Part shown: piece after piece, positions 1-8,700 of the stretch
Layout: every line of letters begins with the position of its first letter
Numbering within the stretch: the first letter of the stretch is position 1
From: DASULK01 sp036381835
Lineage (GTDB): Bacteria > Actinomycetota > Actinomycetes > Mycobacteriales > Micromonosporaceae
Length of the DNA stretch: 18,491 nucleotides
Assembly (NCBI GenBank): GCA_036381835.1
Contig: DASVCA010000049.1
Span: 1-18,491, forward strand
Direction: 5' to 3'
Notes under the pieces: model-generated
Told to the model about the DNA's origin: nothing
Databases searched by the model: none
The model's input: only the letters and a program-made list of their open reading frames with translations
Made by a program: the position numbers and the translations under genes

Positions 1-3000
1 GGCCGTCGCCCGCGGCGCCTCGTCGATCAACGCGGCCAGCGCGGCCAGGTCCGTGGTCTCGAACAACGCGCGGATCGGCAGCTCGACCCGGAACTCCGCG
101 GTGATCCGCGCGGCCAGCGGCCCGGCGAGCAGGGAGTGCCCGCCGAGGTCGAAGAAGTTGTCCGTCGCCCCGATCGCGTCGACGCCCAGCAGATCCGCCC
201 AGATCTCCGCCAGCCGGCGTTCCGTGGCGGTGCGCGGCGGCTCCCGTTCCCCCTCGTCGCTCGGGGCGGGGGCGGGTAGCGCGGCCGGATCGAGTTTGCC
301 GTGCGCGGTGAGCGGCAGCTCCGGCACCAGGACGATCTGGGCGGGCACCAGGTAGCCGGGCAGACGCCCGCGCAGCGACGCCCGCAGCTCGCCGGGTCGG
401 GCGGTCGCCCCACCGGCGGGCACGAGGTAGGCGACGAGGCGCTCGCCCCGGCCGTCGTCGCGGGCCACCACCGCCGCCCGGCCGATCCCGGGCAGGGCCC
501 GACAGGCCGCCTCTACCTCACCCAGATCGATGCGGTATCCGCGGATCTTCACCTGTCGGTCGGTACGGCCCAGGAACTCCAGCGTCCCGTCGCCACGGTG
601 CCGGGCCAGGTCGCCGGTGCGGTACAGCCGGGCCCCGGGCGGGCCGAACGGGTCGGGCACGAAGCGCTGCGCGGTGAGGCCGGGCGCGCCCAGGTAGCCG
701 CGTGCCGGGGCCAGCCCGCCCAGGTAGACCTCGCCGACCATGCCCACCGGAACCGGTCGTAGCTGCGCGTCCAGCAGATGCACCCGGACGTTCGGCAACG
801 GGCGACCCAGCGGCAGCTGGGTGAGCCCCAGCTCGGTGCCGTCCACCGTCCGGTGCACGGTGGCGCAGACCGTCCCCTCGGTGGGGCCGTAGTGGTTGTA
901 GATCGGGACGCGGCCGCCGGTGAGGTGCGCCCACTTGCGGGCGGTCGCCGTCGGCGCCGCTTCCCCGCCCACCAGCAGCGCCCGCAACGGGATCGGCGCG
1001 AGCGGCCCGGTCCCGGACAGGTCGGCCACCCAGCGGACCCACAGCGCAGCCGCCGTGTCGATGACCGTCACCGCCTGCTCCGCGCAGAACCGCAGCAGCT
1101 CCGGCCCGGTCAGTTCGGCCGGCCGGCGGTGCACGAGCAGTGCGGCACCGCTGATCAGTGCGGGGAAGATGTCGCCGACCGAGGCGTCGAAGCTCAACGG
1201 GGGCAACATCAGCAACCGGTCATCCGGTCCGAGACCGTGCACCTCGACGAACGCGCGCGCCAGGTTCGCCGCCGTGCGGTGGCTGACCATCACGCCCTTG
1301 GGCGCGCCCGTCGACCCCGAGGTGTAGATGACGTACGCCAACTGGTCGGGGTGGCAGGCGGGCGGTTGCCACGACGCCGCCGGGACCGACCCGTCGGGCT
1401 CGGCCAGCCCGTTGTCGTCGAGCACCAGCACCCGCCCGGGGAAGTCGGCGAACCGCCCGGCATCCGCGGCACCGGTGATGACCAGCGGGGCGCCTGCGTC
1501 GGTGAGCAGGTCCAGCAGCCGGGCCGGCGGATGACCGGGGTCCAGGGGTAGGTAGGCGCCGCCGGCGCAGAGCACCCCGACGATTCCGACGATGGCGGCG
1601 GGGCCCGCGGGCAGGGCGAGCCCTACCGGCACGTCCGGCCCGACGCCGATGGCGCCGAGGCGGCGGGCGAGCAGTTCGGCCCGGCGAACCAGCTCCGCGT
1701 AGCTGAGCGTCCGGTCCCCGTCCACGACCGCGGGCCGGTCCGGGGTCGCCTTCGCCTGCTCCCGAACAGACTCGTGCAGGCCGGTGGTCGGCGGATAGTC
1801 CCGCACGGTCCGGTTCCACCGGGCCAGCTCCTCCTGTTCGCTGGGGGTACGCAGGTCGAGTCGGGAGAGCCGCAGCTCGGGCTCGGTGGTCAACGCCCAC
1901 AGCACGATCTTGAAGCGGTCTATGAACCGGTCGATGGTGGCCCGGTCGAACAAATCGGTGTTGTAGTCGACCACCCCCACCAGCTCCGGCGCGGTCTCGA
2001 ACAGCATCAGGGTGAGGTCCATCCGGGAGGTGCGACGGCCGAAGCCGACGGGTCGGGCGGACAGTTCGCCCGCCCGTCGGACCGCGCCCGGCGGATTCAG
2101 CACGCACATGGTCTGGAACAGCGGGTTGTGCCCCACATCCCGAGGCAGCCCGGCGAGTTCGACGAGTCGGGCGAGCGGCAGGTCGATGTGTTCGAGCGAG
2201 TCGACGCAGGCCCGCCGGACCCGGTCGAGCGCCTCCCCGAGGGTGGGGTCGCCGTGCAGCCGTACCCGGATCGGCAGGCTGTTGACCATCAGCCCGACCA
2301 GCGACTGCAGCTCAGGGGTGGACCGGGTGGACACCGGAATGCCGACGCAGAGGTCGTCCTGCCCGCTCCATCGGCTGAGCAGCACGTGCAGGGCGGTGAG
2401 CACCGCTATGAACCTGGTGCACTCGCTGCGATCGACGAACCGGTCCAGTGCGCTGGTGAGCTCGGCGTCGAGTCGGAAGCGGATGGTCTCACCGGCGAAC
2501 GACTGGGTGCGCGGGCGGGGCCGGTCCGTGGGTAGTGCGAGCAGCGCCGGGACGCCGGCGAGCTGTTCCCGCCAGAAGCGGTGCTGCCGCTCCAGCGCGG
2601 CCTCGTCCACCCTCGCCCGGTGCCACAGTACGTAGTCGGGGAACTGCACGGGCGGGGGTTCGCCTCCGTCCTCCCCGGACCGGATGCGGTGGTAGCCGGT
2701 CAGGATCTCGTCCAGGATGATGCCGAGCGAGCGCTCGTCGCTGATGATGTGGTGCATGTTCAGCGACAGCAGGTGATCTTCCGGGGCGATGCGGATCAGC
2801 CGGATCCGGATCAGCGGCGGGCGGTTGAGGTCGAAGCCGGTCTCGACCTCCTCCTCGGCGATGGCGAAGGCCCGTGCCTCCGGGTCGTGCCGATCACTGA
2901 CGTCGTCGACCTGCACCGGTACGCGGCAGTCGGCGTGCACCACCTGCGTCGGCTGTCCGTCGCCGGCCGCGATCGCGGTGCACAGCGCCTCGTGCCGGGC

Positions 3001-3261
3001 CACCACCCGATCCACGGCGGCCTGTAGCGCCGCCAGGTCCAGCGGCCCGGCCAGTCGGGCGGCGGTGGACAGCAGATAGGCGGGGTTACCCGGATCGAGC
3101 CGGTCCAGGAACCACATGCCCTCCTGCAGGGGCGACAGCGGTACGCGGGTGTCCGGAGTCCGGCGGCTGATGCTGTCGTCGCGGCGTGCGGACACCACGC
3201 CCCGGCGCGCCAGCAACTCCCGGATCAGCCGTTCCCGATCGTCAATGTTCGATGTGGTCAA
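1..3261 (-). CDS. NRPS-4: C-A-PCP module, C-terminus beyond window edge
   Basis: Nonribosomal peptide synthetase that would condense and carry one residue as a thioester. I translated it directly: the frame stays open from a TTG start at 3261 to base 1 (1087 codons) and continues outside the window. TTG is chosen because AAAGGA lies 6 bases upstream (3273-3268) and the protein begins just 21 bases after NRPS-3 stops. Order: N-terminal helix (ERLIRELLARRG), condensation domain (~46-475), adenylation domain (~500-1000; A3 YTSGSTGAPKG at 646-656, FDASVGDIF from 691, HYGPTEGTVC, RGYRIDLGE), and a carrier domain with LGGHSLL, phosphopantetheine Ser1043. Odd points: the condensation core motifs are altered, with RHEALCTAI (Cys94 for the usual Arg) and HHIISDE (Glu176 for Gly). 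The pocket residues read as D-A-G-D-L-G-H-V-C-K; I cannot assign a substrate. The domain after the carrier is not visible (another module, thioesterase or none). Confidence 0.93.
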   Translation of the reverse strand, partial: MTTSNIDDRERLIRELLARRGVVSARRDDSISRRTPDTRVPLSPLQEGMWFLDRLDPGNPAYLLSTAARLAGPLDLAALQAAVDRVVARHEALCTAIAAGDGQPTQVVHADCRVPVQVDDVSDRHDPEARAFAIAEEEVETGFDLNRPPLIRIRLIRIAPEDHLLSLNMHHIISDERSLGIILDEILTGYHRIRSGEDGGEPPPVQFPDYVLWHRARVDEAALERQHRFWREQLAGVPALLALPTDRPRPRTQSFAGETIRFRLDAELTSALDRFVDRSECTRFIAVLTALHVLLSRWSGQDDLCVGIPVSTRSTPELQSLVGLMVNSLPIRVRLHGDPTLGEALDRVRRACVDSLEHIDLPLARLVELAGLPRDVGHNPLFQTMCVLNPPGAVRRAGELSARPVGFGRRTSRMDLTLMLFETAPELVGVVDYNTDLFDRATIDRFIDRFKIVLWALTTEPELRLSRLDLRTPSEQEELARWNRTVRDYPPTTGLHESVREQAKATPDRPAVVDGDRTLSYAELVRRAELLARRLGAIGVGPDVPVGLALPAGPAAIVGIVGVLCAGGAYLPLDPGHPPARLLDLLTDAGAPLVITGAADAGRFADFPGRVLVLDDNGLAEPDGSVPAASWQPPACHPDQLAYVIYTSGSTGAPKGVMVSHRTAANLARAFVEVHGLGPDDRLLMLPPLSFDASVGDIFPALISGAALLVHRRPAELTGPELLRFCAEQAVTVIDTAAALWVRWVADLSGTGPLAPIPLRALLVGGEAAPTATARKWAHLTGGRVPIYNHYGPTEGTVCATVHRTVDGTELGLTQLPLGRPLPNVRVHLLDAQLRPVPVGMVGEVYLGGLAPARGYLGAPGLTAQRFVPDPFGPPGARLYRTGDLARHRGDGTLEFLGRTDRQVKIRGYRIDLGEVEAACRALPGIGRAAVVARDDGRGERLVAYLVPAGGATARPGELRASLRGRLPGYLVPAQIVLVPELPLTAHGKLDPAALPAPAPSDEGEREPPRTATERRLAEIWADLLGVDAIGATDNFFDLGGHSLLAGPLAARITAEFRVELPIRALFETTDLAALAALIDEAPRATA

Positions 3262-3275
3262 CCGTGGTCCTTTCC
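3262..3275 (-). promoter_or_regulatory. Ribosome binding site fixing the TTG start of NRPS-4
   Basis: The minus strand reads GGAAAGGA followed by six bases and then TTG at 3261-3259. No ATG or GTG lies at this spacing in the open frame. The next in-frame candidates are a pair of GTG codons well inside the N-terminal helix, without a comparable site. Confidence 0.6.
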
Positions 3276-3282
3276 GGTCCGG

Positions 3283-6200
3283 CTATTCGCCGAGGAGCGC
3301 CCGGAGTTGCTCCGTCGACATCCCGGCCACCTCGGCCCGCAGCGCGGCGATCGCGGTCACGTGTCCCGGGTTCGGTTCCCGAACGATCAGTGCCTCCGCC
3401 ATCTCCGCGACGGTCGGTGCCTCGAAGATCGTTCGCAGCGGCACCTCCATCTCGAAGGCGGCGCCGATCCGGCTCAGCGCCTGGGTGGCGAGCAGGGAGT
3501 GCCCGCCGAGCCGGAAGAAGTTGTCGTGCACTCCGACCTCGTCGACGCCCAGCACCTGCTGCCAGATGTCCGCCAGCACCTGCTCGACCGGATCGCGCGG
3601 CGCGACCCGTTCGACGGCCGCACCGGTGCGCCAGTCGGGCTCCGGCAGCGCGTTGCGGTCGGTCTTACCGTTGGCGTTCAACGGCAGGGCGGGCAGCGTC
3701 ACCAACGTCGCCGGCACCATGTAGGCGGGCAACCGGGCGGCCAGCCACGGTCGCAGCAGCGCCCACAGCGCCGCTGCGTCGTCCTCCTCGCGGGTCGGTA
3801 CCGCGTAGGCGACCAGTCGGGTGTCGCCCGAGTCACCGTTCCACGCGGTCACCACCACGTCCCGGATCGACTCGTGTGCCCGCAGCGTCTCCTCGATCTC
3901 GCCCAGCTCGATGCGGAACCCGCGGATCTTCACCTGGTGGTCGACCCGGCCGAGGAACTCCAGCCGGCCATCCGCCCGCCGCCGGGCCAGGTCACCGGTG
4001 GCGTAGAGCCGGGCACCGGCTCGCCCGCTGAACGGGTCCGGCACGAACCGCGACGCGGTCAGCCCCGGACGGCTGTGATAGCCGCGCACCACGCCGTGTC
4101 CGCCGATGTAGACCTCGCCCACCACACCGACCGGCACCGGCTGCAACGCCCGGTCCAGCACGTAGATCTCGGTGTTGGCGATCGGCGTGCCGAGGTCCAC
4201 GACGGACGGTGCGGGGGCGACGGGCGCAGCCGCCGACCAGACCGTGGTCTCGGTCGGCCCGTAGCAGTTCCACAACGTGGCGCCGTCGCCGAGCAACGCG
4301 TCGGCCAGGTCGCGGGGCAGCGCCTCCCCGCCGCACAACCGCAGGCGCAAGCCCTCCGGTACGCCGCCCGCGGCGAGCAGCAGCCGCCAGGTCGCCGGGG
4401 TGGCCTGCATCGCCGTGACACCGTCGGCGATCAGCCGCTGCCGCAGCGCCGCGCCGTCTGCGGCTTGCGCGCTGCTCACGATCGTCAGCGGGGTGCCGCT
4501 GACCAGCGGGACCAGCAGTTCCAACACGGAGATGTCGAACGACAGCGTGGTGACCGCGGCGAACCGGTCCGCCGAGGTCAGCCCCAGATCGTCGTGGAAC
4601 GACGCGACCAGGTTGACCAGGCAGCGGTGCGGCACCGCGACCCCCTTGGGTCGGCCGGTCGAACCGGAGGTATAGATGAGGTACGCCAGGGCGTCGGGGT
4701 GCGGTGGGCCGGGAGGCTCATCCACGGGCCCGGCCGGCTGCGGCTCGTCGTCCAGGCAGAGCACCACCGGCACCGTGTCCAGCACGTCCTTCAACCGCTC
4801 GCGCACCGCTCGCTCGGTCACCACGACCCGAGTGCCGGAATCGGCCAGCATGTAGCGCAGCCGTTCAGCGGGCAGCGTCGGGTCGAGCGGCAGGTAACCG
4901 GCACCTGACCGCCAGACGCCGAGCACGCCGGTCACCAGGGCGACCCCGCGGTCGAGGCAGAGCCCGACGGGTGAGTCCGGTCGGACGCCGTGGGCGCGCA
5001 GCAGTCGAGCGAGGCGAGTGCTGCGGGCGGTCAGCTCGGCCAGGTCCACCGCACCGTCCGGTCCGGTCACCGCGGCGGGCGCACCCGGTGCGGAATCCGG
5101 GAGCAGCTCCAGCACGGAGACGACCGGTGGCACTTCGCAGGCCGTGTCGTTCCATTCCTGCACCGCCCGCCACCGTTCCACCCCGGTGAGCAGCGGAAGC
5201 TCGTCGATCGAGCGGTCCGGGTCGGACACTCCGGCGTCGAGCAGGGCGATCAGGTGCCGTGACAACCGCACGATCCGGTCCCGGTCGAACAACGCGGTGG
5301 CGTACTCGATCGCCATCTTCAACTCGCCGGCGCCGGTCAGCTCGCTGGCGAGGGTGAGGTCGAACTTGGACGTGCCGCTGTCGACCGGGATCCCGCTGGA
5401 GCGCAGACCGGGGATGGCGAGTCTGCCGGCGGGGGCGTTCTGCAGGATCAGCTGGGCCTGGAAGATCGGAGTGTGACCGAGGCTGCGCTCCGGCTGCAGC
5501 TCCTCCACCAGCCGCTCGAACGGAATATCGGAGTTGGCGAGCCCGCCGAGGGTGACGTCCCGGGCCCGCGCCACGAGTTCGCGGAAGGTGGGACGCCCGG
5601 CGACGGAGACCCGCAGCGCGAGAGTGTTGACGAAAAAGCCGATCAAAGGCTCCAGGTCCGGGTGGTTGCGCCCGGCCACCGGGGTACCGACCACCACGTC
5701 GGCCTGGCCGCTGTAGCGGGACAGCAGCGCACCGAACCCGGCCAGCAGAAGCATGAACAAGGTCGCCCCGTTGGCCTGGCAGAACCGCTCGGCGCGGCGC
5801 ACCACCGGATCCGGAACGTCGAAGTAGTACGTGTCCCCGGCGTAGGACTGGACCACGGGTCGGGGCCGGTCGGTGGGGAGGGTGAGCAGGGCCGGCGCAC
5901 CCCGCAGGTGGTCGACCCAGTAGTCGAGCTGTCGGCGCAGCGTCTCATCGGACAGGCGCTCGCGCTGCCACAACGCGAAGTCGGCGTACTGGGCCGGCAG
6001 GTCGGCGAGCTCGGGCGTGCGGCCGTCGCACAGCTCCGCGTACGCCTTGTTCAGCTCCTCGAAGAGCACCCCGAGGGTCCACGCGTCCGAGATGATGTGG
6101 TGCAGGCAGAACGACAGATAGAAATCGTCGTCGGCGGCCCGTACCACCCGGGTCCGAAACAACGGGCCGTTGATCAGATCGAACGGCCGGCACGCCTCCT

Positions 6201-6600
6201 CCCGCAGGATCGCGAGCGCCCGATCGGTGCGCTCGGCGACCGGCACCTCGCCGAGATCGGTGACCACGAACGCCGCCTCGGCGGTGGGGTGCACGACCTG
6301 TACCGGCTCGCCTCCGGAGTCGGCGAACGTGGTCCGCAGCGCGCCGTGCCGGGCCACGATCAGCTCGACCGCCGCCCGCAGCGCGGCGACGTTCAGCGGG
6401 CCCTGGACCCGGACCGCGACCGGCAGATTGTAGACCGGATCGCCGGGCTGGAACCGGTCCAGGAACCACAGCCGCTGCTGCCCGAAGGAAAGCGGATAGG
6501 TCCGGGGTGCCCGGGCCCGCTGTTTGAGCATTCGGGTGAGCAGTTCCCGCTTCTCCGCCGCACCCTTGGCGGTGGACTCGGGCGAACCGGTCATGGTCAT
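3283..6600 (-). CDS. NRPS-3: C-A-PCP module, predicted Gly-like pocket
   Basis: Single-module peptide synthetase of 1105 residues. An N-terminal docking-like helix (KRELLTRMLKQRA, ~17-29) is followed by a condensation domain (~35-470), an adenylation domain (~495-990; A3 YTSGSTGRPKG at 643-653, SFDISVLEL from 688, A7 YATGD, A10 NANGK with Lys979), and a carrier domain (LGGHSLLATQ, Ser1035). It ends in a short tail with MSTEQLRALLGE that resembles an interpolypeptide docking peptide. Pocket residues read by eye are D-I-L-Q-L-G-C-V-W-K, close to published glycine codes such as DILQLGLIWK, so Gly is my tentative call. The condensation motif is HHIISDA (167-173), with Ala for the usual Gly; His and Asp are intact. 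Its ATG overlaps the stop of the upstream gene (ATGA), with AGGGAG four bases before; a second in-frame ATG at 6594 is the alternative start. No epimerase or thioesterase domain is present. Confidence 0.96.
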   Translation of the reverse strand: MTMTGSPESTAKGAAEKRELLTRMLKQRARAPRTYPLSFGQQRLWFLDRFQPGDPVYNLPVAVRVQGPLNVAALRAAVELIVARHGALRTTFADSGGEPVQVVHPTAEAAFVVTDLGEVPVAERTDRALAILREEACRPFDLINGPLFRTRVVRAADDDFYLSFCLHHIISDAWTLGVLFEELNKAYAELCDGRTPELADLPAQYADFALWQRERLSDETLRRQLDYWVDHLRGAPALLTLPTDRPRPVVQSYAGDTYYFDVPDPVVRRAERFCQANGATLFMLLLAGFGALLSRYSGQADVVVGTPVAGRNHPDLEPLIGFFVNTLALRVSVAGRPTFRELVARARDVTLGGLANSDIPFERLVEELQPERSLGHTPIFQAQLILQNAPAGRLAIPGLRSSGIPVDSGTSKFDLTLASELTGAGELKMAIEYATALFDRDRIVRLSRHLIALLDAGVSDPDRSIDELPLLTGVERWRAVQEWNDTACEVPPVVSVLELLPDSAPGAPAAVTGPDGAVDLAELTARSTRLARLLRAHGVRPDSPVGLCLDRGVALVTGVLGVWRSGAGYLPLDPTLPAERLRYMLADSGTRVVVTERAVRERLKDVLDTVPVVLCLDDEPQPAGPVDEPPGPPHPDALAYLIYTSGSTGRPKGVAVPHRCLVNLVASFHDDLGLTSADRFAAVTTLSFDISVLELLVPLVSGTPLTIVSSAQAADGAALRQRLIADGVTAMQATPATWRLLLAAGGVPEGLRLRLCGGEALPRDLADALLGDGATLWNCYGPTETTVWSAAAPVAPAPSVVDLGTPIANTEIYVLDRALQPVPVGVVGEVYIGGHGVVRGYHSRPGLTASRFVPDPFSGRAGARLYATGDLARRRADGRLEFLGRVDHQVKIRGFRIELGEIEETLRAHESIRDVVVTAWNGDSGDTRLVAYAVPTREEDDAAALWALLRPWLAARLPAYMVPATLVTLPALPLNANGKTDRNALPEPDWRTGAAVERVAPRDPVEQVLADIWQQVLGVDEVGVHDNFFRLGGHSLLATQALSRIGAAFEMEVPLRTIFEAPTVAEMAEALIVREPNPGHVTAIAALRAEVAGMSTEQLRALLGE

Positions 6601-7334
6601 CGTGCTCCCTGATCAACTTGTTCCGACACCGGATCCGACGCGGGGTTGAACTGGGCCGGCGGGCGCACTCCGAGGGCCCGGGCCGCTTCGGCGACCCGGG
6701 GACGGAGTGCTGCGGGCACCGCGTCGGAGAACAGTCGCAGATAGGCGGTGAGGAAGGTCGGATCGTCGGCGAGAAAGGGGAAGTCCGAGGGCACCATGTG
6801 CCGGATCGCCAGCAGCGGCACCGGACTGTGCAGCGGGCGGAAGTCCGGATTCCACAGCCCGCCCTTGTCCGGCGGTCCGCTGTGGAACTCGCCGATCATC
6901 AGCCCTTCGGCCACGTACTGCGGTTTCAGCCGCTGCTGCGTGGCGTCGACCACCTCGCGTACCGCATCCGGCGGCACGTCGGGCAGGGTCAGCAGGATGG
7001 TCTTGAACTGGGCGGCCGGTCCATCGGTCGGAGTCAACTCCCGAAACCAGTTCCGGTAGGTCATCAGGCGCTCGTCGAGGTCGCCGGGTTGGAACTCGGT
7101 GCCGCGGAGGACGCCCAGGTAGAACGTCTGCCGGTCGAGCGCCCCCTGAACGAACGGGCACACCGGTCCCTTGCGCCCGAGGTCCGGGTGCGGGCGGCAC
7201 AGATACTCGCGCGCCCAGACGAAGACCGAACGGAGTTCGTCGACGATCCCCGCCAGCATGGGGTGGTCCGGTTCGGTTTCGAGGTCGCGTTCGGTGATGA
7301 GCAGACACGACGGGTTGTCCGGATGGATCCGCAC
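6597..7334 (-). CDS. Uncharacterised protein, DUF6875-like, inside the NRPS operon
   Basis: A 245-residue soluble protein with no signal peptide or membrane segment. It resembles the uncharacterised actinobacterial family I know as DUF6875; this match is from memory of its motifs and should be treated as probable. Visible conserved-looking blocks: HPDLGRKGPVCPF (49-61), IGEFHSG (147-153), and WNPDFRPLHSP (161-171) running into PVPLLAIRHMV (171-181). Cys46 and Cys59 flank the first block, and His/Asp/Glu residues cluster in the others, which could suit a cofactor or metal, but no function is established and I infer none. The start is GTG at 7334, seven bases after the monooxygenase stop, with GAAGGCGG upstream overlapping that stop codon. 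The stop overlaps the start of NRPS-3 by four bases. Its position between the flavin hydroxylase and NRPS-3 suggests a tailoring or precursor step for the same peptide. Confidence 0.85.
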   Translation of the reverse strand: MRIHPDNPSCLLITERDLETEPDHPMLAGIVDELRSVFVWAREYLCRPHPDLGRKGPVCPFVQGALDRQTFYLGVLRGTEFQPGDLDERLMTYRNWFRELTPTDGPAAQFKTILLTLPDVPPDAVREVVDATQQRLKPQYVAEGLMIGEFHSGPPDKGGLWNPDFRPLHSPVPLLAIRHMVPSDFPFLADDPTFLTAYLRLFSDAVPAALRPRVAEAARALGVRPPAQFNPASDPVSEQVDQGAR

Positions 7335-7341
7335 AGCTTGT

Positions 7342-8700
7342 TCACCGCCTTCTCAGGACGCGGTTGACAGCCCGGACCGACAGGACGGCCGCGCCGATGC
7401 TCAGCGCGCCCGCAGCGGCCCGCAGGATCCGGTCCTGGCGTCGGGCTCGGGCCAGCGCGTCGGCGTACGGCACAGTGGTGTGGGAGACCATGGTGTAGAG
7501 CGGGATCCAGTGGTCGGGCAGGAGACGGTTGAGGATTCGATCGGCCGCGGCCCGGGCCGCGTAGCCCGGGCGGTGCACCCGGTCCCGCAACTCCACGAAG
7601 TTGCGTACGGACAGGTCGGCCAGCACGTCGGTGTGGGGTTTGCGGGCGGCCTGGTAGGCGGCGAGGGCCTGCCCGCGGTCGGGATGGCGGTCGAGGCAGT
7701 CGTCCAGCACCAGACAGTCCTCGAAAGCCGAGTTCATGCCCTGTCCATAGAACGGGTAGACCGCGTGGCAGGCATCACCGATCAGCACCACCCGGTCGCG
7801 GAAGTGCCACGGCGAGGTGCGCACCGTCACCAGATGCCCGGTCGGATGGCCGGTGATCTCCTCGGCCAGGTCCGGCATGAGCGCACGCGCATCCGGGAAG
7901 TTGCGGTCGAAGAAGTCGTGCACCGCCGCCGGCGAGGTCAACGTGGCGAAGCTCTGCGCGCCCTCGAACGGCATGAACAGCGAACAGGTCAGCGAGCCGT
8001 CGATGTTGGGGTGGGCGACCATCATGCCCTGCCGTCCCGGCCACACGTGCAGCGCCTCCAGGCGCACCCGAGGGCGGCCGTCGGAGCCGACGGGGATGGT
8101 CAGCTCTTTGTAGCCCCACTCGAGGAACTCCTGCGCGTGGTCGGCGCGCAGGCCGTGCTGCATCTGCCGCCGTACCCGGGAGAACGCGCCGTCGGCACCC
8201 ACCACCAGGTCGGCCGGCACGTCCGCGGACTCGCCGTTCCCGACGGAGACCACGGTGACCGCGGGCCGGTCCCGGTCCAGCCGGTCCATGCGCCAGCCGA
8301 AGTGGAACCGCACCGTCGGCCGGCTGTCTGCGGCATCGACCAGCAGCGCGATCAGGTCGTCGCGCAGCACCGAATGCAGGATCTGGTGTTCGCGCACCCC
8401 GTACGGCTGGAAGCGGACCTCGCCGTCCGGGCTGTGCACCACCCGCCCGCGCATCGGCACACTGCGTTTCAGCACATCCTCCAGCAGGCCGACCTCGTTG
8501 AGCGCCCGCATGCCGCGGGCGGACAGCCCGAGGTTGATCGAGCGGGCGTTCAACCCGGCGGGGTGTAGGCGCGGATCGTCGCGTCGCTCGTAGACGTCGA
8601 CCAGATAGCCGCGGCGGGCGAAGTAGACGGCGGCCAATGAGCCGGCTAGCCCGGCACCGATGATGACCACTCGCGGCCGATCGGGGTGGGCGGCGGTCAT
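7342..8700 (-). CDS. Kynurenine 3-monooxygenase-like FAD-dependent hydroxylase
   Basis: Flavoprotein aromatic hydroxylase of 452 residues, the usual length for bacterial kynurenine 3-monooxygenase (L-kynurenine + NADPH + O2 to 3-hydroxykynurenine). Visible motifs: FAD Rossmann GxGxxG (VVIIGAGLAGS, 11-21), the family signature ARSINLGLSARG (52-63), VPMRGRVVH (81-89), QPYG with Tyr100, the DG motif GADGAFSRVR (168-177), GDACHAVYPFYGQGMN (308-323) followed by SAFEDC, NFVELRDRV (367-375), and WIPLYTMVS (398-406). The C-terminal ~25 residues form a hydrophobic or amphipathic helix ending in basic residues, as in membrane-associated members. The ATG overlaps the NRPS-2 stop (ATGA), and AGGAGG four bases upstream is embedded in the NRPS-2 acidic tail codons. 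It probably supplies a 3-hydroxykynurenine or 3-hydroxyanthranilate-type building block. No tryptophan dioxygenase, formamidase or kynureninase is in the window. Other aryl substrates of group A flavin hydroxylases are possible, but the signatures favour kynurenine. Confidence 0.92.
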   Translation of the reverse strand: MTAAHPDRPRVVIIGAGLAGSLAAVYFARRGYLVDVYERRDDPRLHPAGLNARSINLGLSARGMRALNEVGLLEDVLKRSVPMRGRVVHSPDGEVRFQPYGVREHQILHSVLRDDLIALLVDAADSRPTVRFHFGWRMDRLDRDRPAVTVVSVGNGESADVPADLVVGADGAFSRVRRQMQHGLRADHAQEFLEWGYKELTIPVGSDGRPRVRLEALHVWPGRQGMMVAHPNIDGSLTCSLFMPFEGAQSFATLTSPAAVHDFFDRNFPDARALMPDLAEEITGHPTGHLVTVRTSPWHFRDRVVLIGDACHAVYPFYGQGMNSAFEDCLVLDDCLDRHPDRGQALAAYQAARKPHTDVLADLSVRNFVELRDRVHRPGYAARAAADRILNRLLPDHWIPLYTMVSHTTVPYADALARARRQDRILRAAAGALSIGAAVLSVRAVNRVLRRR

